Source: an uncultured Phycisphaerales bacterium
GTDB lineage: Bacteria > Planctomycetota > Phycisphaerae > Sedimentisphaerales > Anaerohalosphaeraceae
DNA: 43,532 bases
Assembly (NCBI GenBank): GCA_937868095.1
Contig: CALMLO010000050.1
Coordinates: forward strand, 1-43,532
Direction: 5' to 3'
Numbering within the stretch: the stretch's first letter is position 1; the number at the start of each line of letters is the position of its first letter. The position numbers and the translations under genes are program-made. Positions 7,788-16,799 of the stretch are shown here, one piece after another. The notes below the pieces were generated by a model. That model did no database searches. It was given only the letters and a program-made list of their open reading frames with translations, and was not told the origin of the DNA.

Positions 7788-9011
7788 TCACTTCCTCAGT
7801 TTCCAGGTTCCATCCTCTGCATAATTGGAACTATAGGGTAAGCCAAATGCATTCCATACTGAATCAAATATCGGCCTCATAAAAGACGGGACTTCTTCAT
7901 TGTAACTGCCCACTTCTACTTCAGGAAAAATAACAACATCTTTTTCTATTGGAACATCAAATTGCATATGGGATTTTGTGTCTAAATAAGCACCTTTGCA
8001 TCCGAGCAACGCCGCTGAAATTATAAAAGGAGCTTCTATGCCTAATTTTTTATATCCTTCAAAATACCTTTCGATAGACGTCACTATGTCTCGTTCAAAA
8101 TCTTGACTTGGCAGGAAATTTCTCAATCTCCCTGGATAAAGGATATCAGAACGGACCGCTTCTACAGCGCCATTAAAAAACACAAGACAATAGCTGCTCC
8201 TCCCCTCATGATCCCTGCCATAGGTTAAGAAGCCATCAAGATTATATCGATAACCGGAACAACTACCATTTAATGGTCTAAAAGAATCCAAAAATTTGTT
8301 ATAAAATCTTAGGTCCAGTCGTTGACGGTTGAGAAATGGATACAGCGGTATAACATGCAGAATCAAGCGATCTTTTGACAGCGGTAGCGGTGTTTCATCA
8401 GCCATAATCGCGGCTAACCGATCCTGCAAAAAATTGCGGATTCGCTCTGCCTGCGACTCCGTAGCCAAAAAAGCACTTCTTATTTCATGAACATCCAGCG
8501 GAGATTTGCCTCCCGAATTTCGAGCATAGAAACGGGAGTGCCCTCCCAAAGTTACCATATGGGGTGATGCAAAACTTTTGGGAATACGAACAAGAAGAAC
8601 AAAACCTTTTCCGTCATCGCCAAAGCCATCGATTGTCTTGATTTGAACCCGAACGCGGGGTTCAATGCCGTTACGGATCAGATCTTCAAGACGCCGCTTT
8701 GCCTCATCTGCGGTTATGTCTTGAAGAGGAACTACTGAATCAGGTTCGCCTGTTTTTTGGCTATTTTCTTCGAGTGTTCCTTCAGGTGTTTCTTCGACTG
8801 TTTCTTTAACCGCTTCTTTAATACCGTATATAATATCGCCGCCCGAGGCGTTCGCAAATGAAGAGATATCTGCCAGAAATTTCTTCTCATCAGAGTCTCG
8901 ACGGCCGGGAAGTTTTAATTTGTATTCAAGGGTCTTGCTTTCGGCGATTTTGTTTTCTATCAGCCAATCAATGTCTTCTTTTGTTATTTCATCAAAATTT
9001 TTCTGTATCAT
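7788..9011 (-). CDS. AlbA_2/Schlafen-type putative DNA-binding protein
   Basis: The N-terminal ~200 residues fit the AlbA_2 (Schlafen AlbA-like) domain. ESKTLEYKLKLPG is the entry strand and acidic motif, DISSFANASGGDIIYGI is the characteristic glycine motif, and RFYARNSGGKSPLDVHEIR closes the domain. The C-terminal half (about 205-407) is unrecognised. Proteins with this domain are often linked to regulation, mobile elements or defence, and the exact role here is unknown. The gene is visibly lower in GC than its neighbours and stands alone, which suggests acquisition by transfer. A strong AAAGGAGG ribosome site precedes the ATG. Confidence 0.8.
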   Translation of the reverse strand: MIQKNFDEITKEDIDWLIENKIAESKTLEYKLKLPGRRDSDEKKFLADISSFANASGGDIIYGIKEAVKETVEETPEGTLEENSQKTGEPDSVVPLQDITADEAKRRLEDLIRNGIEPRVRVQIKTIDGFGDDGKGFVLLVRIPKSFASPHMVTLGGHSRFYARNSGGKSPLDVHEIRSAFLATESQAERIRNFLQDRLAAIMADETPLPLSKDRLILHVIPLYPFLNRQRLDLRFYNKFLDSFRPLNGSCSGYRYNLDGFLTYGRDHEGRSSYCLVFFNGAVEAVRSDILYPGRLRNFLPSQDFERDIVTSIERYFEGYKKLGIEAPFIISAALLGCKGAYLDTKSHMQFDVPIEKDVVIFPEVEVGSYNEEVPSFMRPIFDSVWNAFGLPYSSNYAEDGTWKLRK

Positions 9012-9385
9012 GGTACCTCCTTTTGCTGTTTTTCCGGTATCCTTTTTCCTTCGTTCGTCTCCTGTGGGCCGGAGGGTTTATAATGGCTCCGGCTGGTTTA
9101 GTTTATCTTCTGTTTGGCTTTTTTGCAAGATGCGGGGGTTCCAGTGCTGATTTTGGCGAGGAATTGTCCTTTTTTCAGTTTTCAAACACCGAACCTGGAC
9201 TGCCGGCGGAAAAAGCCCGACGAAAGGAGATTAGACGGGTCGGGAAATCGACGGCAAGGGGCAAGGCATCAGGATTTTTCTTCAGCGGTCCCCAGGGAAA
9301 TGGGAGAATAAAGAGGTGTTGTGTCCTGAACCGGCCGGCGGCAAACTCTTTTTCCAATAAATTTTTAAAAAAATCAAAATTTCTC
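9012..9385. other. gene-free interval
   Basis: This stretch lies between the leftward AlbA_2-type gene and the rightward promoter at 9386. Both strands carry long open frames with poor coding character. The minus strand has a possible -10 TATAAA about 65 bp before the AlbA_2-type gene without a clear -35. I see nothing else supportable. Confidence 0.4.
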
Positions 9386-9414
9386 TTGCAAATCGAAGGG
9401 AATGCCGATATATT
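9386..9414 (+). promoter_or_regulatory. promoter of a second candidate small RNA
   Basis: TTGCAA (9386-9391), 17 nt, then TATATT (9409-9414), predicting a start near 9421. The preceding TTCTC is shared with other -35 regions in this window. Confidence 0.55.
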
Positions 9415-9420
9415 ACCTTG

Positions 9421-9549
9421 TGGATTGATGCTCTTTTTCTATACCCTATTCAATGGGTCAGGACGCAGGTTGATAACCTTGGTTCTATTTAATTTAGGAT
9501 TGTGCGTCTGGCCCAAGGCAGATATGTCTCTCATATCTGCCTTTTTTTT
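9421..9549 (+). ncRNA. candidate structured small RNA, about 129 nt
   Basis: Promoter and terminator bracket a short interval with no credible frame. GGGTCAGGACGCA (9455-9467) pairs with TGCGTCTGGCCC (9503-9514), giving about 12 pairs with one bulged G and one G-U pair. The enclosed AGGTT (9467-9471) pairs with AACCT (9475-9479). The fold is more ordered than expected for spacer DNA. I do not recognise the family. It faces the minus-strand gene ending at 9573 and lies upstream of queA, but no preQ1-type motif is apparent. Confidence 0.5.
9517..9549 (+). terminator. intrinsic terminator
   Basis: A perfect 10-bp stem (GGCAGATATG at 9517-9526 with CATATCTGCC at 9532-9541) has the loop TCTCT and is followed by eight T (9542-9549). 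The orientation is rightward. Confidence 0.88.
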
Positions 9550-9572
9550 GCGCCCTGCGTGTTTGCCCCCGT

Positions 9573-9776
9573 TCAGACTGTCTGTCTTCCGTATTCCGTC
9601 AGATAAACCGCCATCAGAATATGCCGCAGCCGCTCATCGGTCTGGCCTTCCAGGTAGTCTTCGGTAAAGTCCAGTTTTAACCGCCCCTGAAAATGGAGCA
9701 GGCGCTCCTTTAATTCGCAGCGGCTCATCGAGGCAATCTGAACGCTTATGGCTTCATAATTATTCTCAAAACTCAT
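9573..9776 (-). CDS. small uncharacterised protein (67 aa)
   Basis: This is a short, mostly helical acidic protein with alternating charged and hydrophobic residues, no signal peptide and no membrane segment. No family is recognised. Support comes from a good GGAGG ribosome site upstream of the ATG and from coding-like composition (LDFTEDYLEGQTDERLRHIL). It is divergent from queA, with a 195-bp gap that contains GC-rich hairpins. Confidence 0.65.
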   Translation of the reverse strand: MSFENNYEAISVQIASMSRCELKERLLHFQGRLKLDFTEDYLEGQTDERLRHILMAVYLTEYGRQTV

Positions 9777-9971
9777 GGCTTCCTCCAGTACAATTTCGCA
9801 AGCAGGTACGCCTGTTGTATCGTTCCTTTCGGGCCGGCGGTTTATGTGCCGCCGGACAAATTCGCCGCTTCAGCCCGCGGGGGCGCAGGGCCGGCCGCTA
9901 TAGACGCTACAGCCCTTTTAAAGGAAAATATCATTGTCTCCGCCCGTCGGCGGTGATAAGGTTTCTGCCCT

Positions 9972-11021
9972 ATGAGAACAGACCAACTGGAGTATGACCT
10001 GCCGGAAGAATTGATTGCTCAGCATCCGGCCCAACGGCGTCCGCAGTCGCGGCTGCTGGTGCTTCACCGCGCCGACGGCCGGCTCGAAGACCGCCATTTT
10101 TGCGACCTGCCTGAGTATCTCCAGCCGGGCGATTGTCTGGTTCTCAACGATACCAAAGTTCTGCCGGCCCGCTTTTTCTGCCGAAAACAAACCGGTGCCA
10201 GGATAGAGGGGCTTTTTCTTGAAGAAACACCGGACGGCAGCTGGAAGGTCCTGCTGAAAAACGCACGCAACCTCAAACCCGGCAGCCGACTGACATTTCT
10301 CGATCGGCAGGGGCGGGAATGGGAAACGCTGCAAATTCAGGAAAAACTCGAAGAGGGACAATGGCTCCTCCGGCCCGACACGCAGAAACCGCCGCAAGCC
10401 GTCCTCGAACACATCGGCTCAGCTCCCCTGCCCCCTTATATCCGGCGTCCGGCCTTTCGGCAGGAGCCGCAGGAGGATTTGGCCCGCTATCAAACCGTTT
10501 ATGCTTGCCGGCCGGGCGCCGTGGCCGCCCCGACGGCCGGGCTGCACTTTGACAGACCCCTTCTTCAGCAGTTGGAGCAGAAGGGCATCCGCATCGCCTG
10601 CCTGACCCTGCATGTAGGAATCGGCACCTTTCGGCCTGTGCAGACCGAAACGCTCGAGGAACACACCATGCACAGCGAACGATACGAAATCAGCCCGCAG
10701 GCGGCTCAACAGATCAATGCCGCCGCTGAAGAAGGCCGACGAATTATCGCCGTGGGCACAACCTGCGTGCGCACCCTTGAGACCGTCGCAGAAAATCGAA
10801 GAGTCCGGCCGGCCGCCGGCCAAACTGCCCTCTTCATCCAGCCGGGCTATTCATTCAAAATCGTGGACGCCCTCATTACAAATTTTCACCTGCCCCGCTC
10901 CACGCTGCTGGCTTTGACGGCCGCCTTCGCCGGATTGGAAACCATCCTCAGCGCCTACCGCCGCGCCGTCCAATTGCGATACCGCTTCTACTCCTACGGC
11001 GACGCCATGCTCATCCTTTAA
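9972..11021 (+). CDS. queA: tRNA preQ1(34) S-adenosylmethionine ribosyltransferase-isomerase QueA
   Basis: QueA transfers and rearranges the ribosyl part of S-adenosylmethionine onto preQ1 in tRNA, giving epoxyqueuosine. The 349 residues span the whole family length. Signatures include the N-terminal YDLPEELIAQHPAQRR, LNDTKVLPAR, the central APTAGLHFD, LHVGIGTFRPV and the C-terminal ITNFHLPRSTLLAL. The start is ATG at 9972, with ATAAGG (9956-9961) as ribosome site. A CCGCC/GGCGG hairpin (about 9939-9952) lies just ahead of that site and might affect translation. No other queuosine genes are nearby. Confidence 0.95.
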   Translation: MRTDQLEYDLPEELIAQHPAQRRPQSRLLVLHRADGRLEDRHFCDLPEYLQPGDCLVLNDTKVLPARFFCRKQTGARIEGLFLEETPDGSWKVLLKNARNLKPGSRLTFLDRQGREWETLQIQEKLEEGQWLLRPDTQKPPQAVLEHIGSAPLPPYIRRPAFRQEPQEDLARYQTVYACRPGAVAAPTAGLHFDRPLLQQLEQKGIRIACLTLHVGIGTFRPVQTETLEEHTMHSERYEISPQAAQQINAAAEEGRRIIAVGTTCVRTLETVAENRRVRPAAGQTALFIQPGYSFKIVDALITNFHLPRSTLLALTAAFAGLETILSAYRRAVQLRYRFYSYGDAMLIL

Positions 11022-11187
11022 ACCCGACCGCCGCCGCTGCCGAAGGTACATTGACGGACAAACAGTCGAGGCGAAAACTTTTTATGCCGCCGAATACCTG
11101 CCGGCAGGAAAGGGAGACTCGGCCGGCCGGCTATTTACAAAACCGGCAAAAACTTCTAAACTTCCTTCAATCGGCTGGAGAAAAAAT

Positions 11188-12192
11188 ATGTCTTTTCGTG
11201 TTGTCCTTTTGCTGGCGGTATTGTGTCTGTATCTGTTTTTTCTCTGCAGCCGACTGCGGAAAGGCCAATGGATGAGCGTGGCGGTTTCCATTCTGGTGGT
11301 GGTAGCGGCGGTTTATTTCGGGCTGGCGGTGCTGCTGCTGATTTTTCAGTCGCGGCTGATATTTTTCCCGATGAGGGAGCATGACTATCGGCCGGAAGAG
11401 TTCGCGCTGGCTTATGAATCCGTCCAAATCCCCACCGCAGACGGTCTTCGTCTTGACAGCTGGTATCTGCCCGCAGAAAAGGCCCGCTATACGGTGCTCT
11501 TCTGCCACGGCAATGCCGGCAATATCAGCCATCGCTTCGATACGCTTCTGCTCTTCCGGCAGTTGGGGCTGAATTGTCTGATTTTTGACTATCGCGGCTA
11601 CGGGCGAAGCGAAGGCCGCCCCTCCGAAGAAGGCCTGTATCAAGACGCCCTGGCCGCCTGGCGATGGCTCACCGAAACCCGCCGGACACCTCCGCAAACA
11701 ATCATCCTTTTCGGGCGTTCGCTGGGCGGCGCTGTTGCAGCGAACCTGGCGGCCCGACTGGCCGAGATGCCGACGCCTCCGCCGGCCGGACTGGTTATGG
11801 AAAGCACCTTCAGTTCCATCATCGACATGGGCAGGCATTATTACCCCTGGTTTCCCGTCCGCTGGTTCGCCCGATTTCGATTCGATGCCGTCCAGGCAGT
11901 CAAAAAAGTTCACATCCCCGTTCTGGTCATCCACAGCCCCGATGATGAAATTGTTCCGTTTTCACTGGGGCAAAAGATATTCGACAATGCCAATCCCCCC
12001 AAATTCTTTTCTCAAATTTCCGGCACTCACAATGAAGGATTCGCAGACGATATGCAAACCTATCGCAGGATTTGGACAGCGTGGCTGGAGTACCTTGATT
12101 CCTCCCCAAAATCCCCTTCGGAAATCGGCAAACTGCCCCCTGACGAACAGCCCCCCGCCTCCAGCAGAGGAAAACCAGCGGGCCGCCCGTGA
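11188..12192 (+). CDS. membrane-anchored alpha/beta hydrolase
   Basis: The 334 residues have two N-terminal hydrophobic segments (about 3-20 and 28-55), then an alpha/beta hydrolase fold of the Bem46/ABHD13 type. The oxyanion motif FCHGNAGN comes first, then FDYRGYGRSEG. The nucleophile is S178 in GRSLGG, the acid is D252 or D253 in HSPDDEIVPF, and the base is H281 in SGTHNEGF. It is probably an esterase or thioesterase on the periplasmic or cytoplasmic membrane face; the substrate is unknown. The C-terminal ~35 residues are proline-rich and unrelated to the fold. A GGAG site precedes the ATG. Confidence 0.85.
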   Translation: MSFRVVLLLAVLCLYLFFLCSRLRKGQWMSVAVSILVVVAAVYFGLAVLLLIFQSRLIFFPMREHDYRPEEFALAYESVQIPTADGLRLDSWYLPAEKARYTVLFCHGNAGNISHRFDTLLLFRQLGLNCLIFDYRGYGRSEGRPSEEGLYQDALAAWRWLTETRRTPPQTIILFGRSLGGAVAANLAARLAEMPTPPPAGLVMESTFSSIIDMGRHYYPWFPVRWFARFRFDAVQAVKKVHIPVLVIHSPDDEIVPFSLGQKIFDNANPPKFFSQISGTHNEGFADDMQTYRRIWTAWLEYLDSSPKSPSEIGKLPPDEQPPASSRGKPAGRP

Positions 12193-13849
<1,657 letters not shown>

Positions 13850-13870
13850 GGGAGTACGAGAATTGTATCG

Positions 13871-13905
13871 CAGAGACCCCGGCAAAAACGGGGTCTCTGT
13901 TTTTT
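13871..13905 (+). terminator. intrinsic terminator of eno
   Basis: CAGAGACCCCG (13871-13881) pairs perfectly with CGGGGTCTCTG (13889-13899) and six T follow (13900-13905). It lies 22 bp after the eno stop. Confidence 0.9.
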
Positions 13906-13939
13906 ACCTCTTTTCCGCTCCCATACCGATATAAACCCT

Positions 13940-14455
13940 ATGCAGACTCGAATCGGATACGTGATTCGCTTTGTGTGTTTCTGCATCTTCTTCACTATCG
14001 GTGCAGGAACCATCACCTTCTCTATCCTGCTTGAGCCGGAATTAACCACCTATTACCGCAATCGGCAAACCCTTGCCCAAATCGCGGCGGAAAACAAAAA
14101 AATCGAAGACCTCACCCAAAAGTACCAGATGCAGATAGACCTCATCCGCCAGGAGCCGAATCTGCTGCGCCGGCTGGAACTGGTCACCTTCGGAAAGGCC
14201 CTTCAGACGCCGGAAAAGGAGATGCCCCCCGTCAATCCTGACAAAAATCTTCAGCAGGCGGCTAAGTCCGTCCTGGCGGAGATGGAAACACAACCTGAGC
14301 CGCCGCCGCTGCCGGACTGGCTCCAGCGATGCATCCAGCCCAATATTCGAATCTCCCTGTTTCTGGCCGGCAGCGGGCTGGTGCTGATTACTTTCCTGTT
14401 TTTCGGAAGCCCTTCCGCCCCAAAACCAAGCGGACGAAAATTCCCTAACCGCTGA
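13940..14455 (+). CDS. uncharacterised two-pass membrane protein
   Basis: The 171 residues have a membrane helix at about 8-30, a charged coiled-coil-like middle (about 40-75), a proline-rich stretch (PPPLPDW), and a second membrane helix at about 138-158. No family is recognised; it may be a structural or scaffold protein of the envelope. There is no Shine-Dalgarno site. A TATAAA box lies at 13930-13935, only 4 bp before the ATG, so the message may be leaderless or the true start may lie a little downstream. Confidence 0.6.
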   Translation: MQTRIGYVIRFVCFCIFFTIGAGTITFSILLEPELTTYYRNRQTLAQIAAENKKIEDLTQKYQMQIDLIRQEPNLLRRLELVTFGKALQTPEKEMPPVNPDKNLQQAAKSVLAEMETQPEPPPLPDWLQRCIQPNIRISLFLAGSGLVLITFLFFGSPSAPKPSGRKFPNR

Positions 14456-14671
14456 AACAGCAAGCACTTCCGGCCCTCTGCTCACGCCATTTCCGATTTT
14501 TCTCTTGACTTTTCCCGAAAAAGGGATACACCGAAAATGTACAAATAACGGAGGCAGCCCGCATAAAGAAAACAGCCACCGCGGGATTTTCACTGCAAGT
14601 CTGCTTTTCATATCTTTCTTTCTGCGGGAGAAGCAATAACACCCACATTCATTTTTTTAGGAGGTCTCAAA

Positions 14672-16597
14672 ATGAGAAAGTCGACGTTATGGATAGAGAT
14701 TCTCTGTGCCTTGTTTCTCACCCTTGCTGCACCAATTCTGGGAGATTGGAATCCCGGCGACCCTTTCAAAATGCACTATCCCCAACTGCCGGATCCGAAT
14801 GGATGGGATGTGTGTCTTCACCAGTGGATTGCCGATGATTTCCAATGCACCCAAACCGGCCCTGTCAGCGACATTCATTTCTGGATTTCCTGGCGGAAAG
14901 ACAACGTTGGCGAGCTGAGCCCGGCTATGTTCGACATTTCCATTCGCAAGGATGCCGGGGGGATTCCAGGAGAGGTTTTGTGGAGTTATTCCGGAGGACG
15001 GATAACAATCCGTTCCTTTGGACAAGGAGTTCAGGGCTGGATGTGCCCGGCCGCTTCCACGGCTGTTTATCCGGACCATTCCCAGTTTTTTCAAGTAAAC
15101 CTCACTGATTTGACCAATCCTTTCACCCAACTGATTGACCGCCGATACTGGCTTGTCATCCGATTGACCGCCCAGCAGCCCACGACGACGGAGGCCGGCT
15201 GGAAAACCTCCCTTCAGCAGTTCGGCGCTCCTTCGATGTGGTCCGCCGACGGTTCAACCTGGCAGCCGGTGAATATAGGGGCAACGAAGATGGCTAACCA
15301 GGCCTTTGTCATCACGGGATTGCCGCTCCAAAAACAACTGGATTTCGGGGACGCGCCTGACCCGACGTATCCGACTTTGCTGCTCAGCAGCGGTGCACGG
15401 CATCAAATCGATCGGAGCGGCCCTTGGCTGGGCAGCATCGCCGACTTTCCCGATACCGAACCGGACGGCCAGCCGGAACCGTCCGCCCTGGGCGATGACA
15501 ACAGCGACCTCGACGATGAAAATGGCGTATCGCTCTCTCCCATGGTCGCCGGGCAGATGGCCAATGTTACTTTTGAAGTTTCCAGCGGCGACGGAAACGG
15601 CGGCTTTGTGAGCGGCTGGATCGACTTCAACAGCAGCGGAAGTTGGGAATCGAGCGAACAAATTGTTGCCGGCATCTTTTCAGACGGCATTCATGCCTGC
15701 GAATTTTTGGTTCCCTCCTCGAGTATTCCCGGCAATACCTTCGCTCGTTTTCGTATCAGCCGGCAGGGTACGGCGGAACCGACCGGATGGGCTGCCGATG
15801 GCGAGGTGGAAGATTATCTGACAGCCATCAAACCGCAGCCGCGGGCGGACCTGGGCGATGCACCGGACAGCACCAACAATTATGGAACTCCAATGACGGC
15901 CTATCCTTCCGTTCAAGCGAATTTCCCAACGGTCTTTCAGGATGCCGTCGGCTCAGCGCCTTATGGGCCTATTCACAAATCGGCAGCGTTGGCGGCTTTT
16001 TTGGGAAGCGGCGTCAGTGCTGAAAATGAAGCCGACATGGGTCCGGATGCGGACGGACTCAACAATCTGGACCCGCCGGCGGATACGCCGGACCAGGACG
16101 GAAACGACGATGGACTCCTTTCCCCCGTCAGGATGCCTCACTGCCGGTGGACTGCGCTGCAATATACAGTTTCTGTCGCCGCTGAGGGGATTTATTATGT
16201 CAATATCTGGGCAGACTGGAACCGCGACGGGGACTGGAATGACCGCCTGGATGCCTGCCAAAACAGAGTGATTCCGGAGTGGGCCGTCCGAAACCAGATG
16301 CTGAAACTGGATGTTGGTCCTCACACGATTACTTCTCTGCCGTTGGTCTCCTGGCACGACCCGAATCTGCCGGAGGAACTCTGGCTTCGGATAACGCTTT
16401 CCGAACAGCCGTGGCAGGAAAGCTGGGGTGATGGGGGCTGCGGTCCAGCCGACGGCTACCGGTACGGTGAAACGGAAGATTACCTCCTCATTCCGGATAC
16501 TTCCTGTACAGAGTGTGCCGATTTAAACTGCGACGGCATCGTCAACCTCTCCGATTTGGCTGAATTTTCCCGCCAGTGGCTGAGTACTTGCTGGTAA
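14672..16597 (+). CDS. secreted GEVED-domain protein with dockerin-like C terminus
   Basis: The 641 residues open with a signal peptide (about 1-24). An N-terminal beta-rich domain (about 25-220) has WIADDFQCTQTGPVSDIHFW. Two GEVED-type modules follow, each starting with D(F/L)GDAPD and ending with GEVEDYL or GETEDYL (about 225-395 and 397-610). The C terminus holds CADLNCDGIVNLSDLAEFS, a single calcium-loop dockerin-like repeat. It is probably a cell-surface or extracellular protein; no catalytic motif is seen. A similar dockerin-like end is common in secreted proteins of Phycisphaerae. AGGAGG lies at 14659-14664. A possible -35 TTGACT lies at 14505-14510 with no clear -10. Confidence 0.8.
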   Translation: MRKSTLWIEILCALFLTLAAPILGDWNPGDPFKMHYPQLPDPNGWDVCLHQWIADDFQCTQTGPVSDIHFWISWRKDNVGELSPAMFDISIRKDAGGIPGEVLWSYSGGRITIRSFGQGVQGWMCPAASTAVYPDHSQFFQVNLTDLTNPFTQLIDRRYWLVIRLTAQQPTTTEAGWKTSLQQFGAPSMWSADGSTWQPVNIGATKMANQAFVITGLPLQKQLDFGDAPDPTYPTLLLSSGARHQIDRSGPWLGSIADFPDTEPDGQPEPSALGDDNSDLDDENGVSLSPMVAGQMANVTFEVSSGDGNGGFVSGWIDFNSSGSWESSEQIVAGIFSDGIHACEFLVPSSSIPGNTFARFRISRQGTAEPTGWAADGEVEDYLTAIKPQPRADLGDAPDSTNNYGTPMTAYPSVQANFPTVFQDAVGSAPYGPIHKSAALAAFLGSGVSAENEADMGPDADGLNNLDPPADTPDQDGNDDGLLSPVRMPHCRWTALQYTVSVAAEGIYYVNIWADWNRDGDWNDRLDACQNRVIPEWAVRNQMLKLDVGPHTITSLPLVSWHDPNLPEELWLRITLSEQPWQESWGDGGCGPADGYRYGETEDYLLIPDTSCTECADLNCDGIVNLSDLAEFSRQWLSTCW

Positions 16598-16619
16598 GCA
16601 GAACCCAACTTATTCGCAG

Positions 16620-16651
16620 GGCGGCAGGATTGAAAACCTGCCGCCTTTTTT
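16620..16651 (+). terminator. intrinsic terminator of the GEVED gene
   Basis: GGCGGCAGG (16620-16628) pairs perfectly with CCTGCCGCC (16637-16645) and six T follow (16646-16651). Confidence 0.88.
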
Positions 16652-16726
16652 GTCTTTCTTATCCACTTTCACAAAAATACAGGGAACCCTCAATCCTTTT
16701 TCCAGTAAAAACGTACACTTTGCCGA

Positions 16727-16732
16727 TATAAT
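16727..16732 (+). promoter_or_regulatory. -10 box (TATAAT) ahead of ftsK
   Basis: A perfect TATAAT within TGCCGATATAATGG lies 68 bp before the ftsK start. The -35 is not clear. A nearly identical GACGATATAATAATGG occurs at 21005-21020, upstream of the small gene at 21078. Confidence 0.45.
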
Positions 16733-16799
16733 GGTTTCAGAACCAAATGTCTTTCTCAATATTAAAAAACACAGTTTTTATATTATAGGACCTTGAAAA

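Noticed and set aside
9421..9549. SRP (4.5S) RNA
   Set aside because: Size and stem are roughly suitable, but the conserved GGAAG-type apical loop motif is absent.
8858..9667. 269-codon plus-strand frame crossing the AlbA_2 start and spacer
   Set aside because: It runs through a strong promoter and terminator and has no family similarity; its composition is inconsistent along its length.
9777..9971. preQ1 riboswitch upstream of queA
   Set aside because: Only simple GC-rich hairpins are present; the A-rich tail and pseudoknot pairing typical of preQ1 aptamers were not found.
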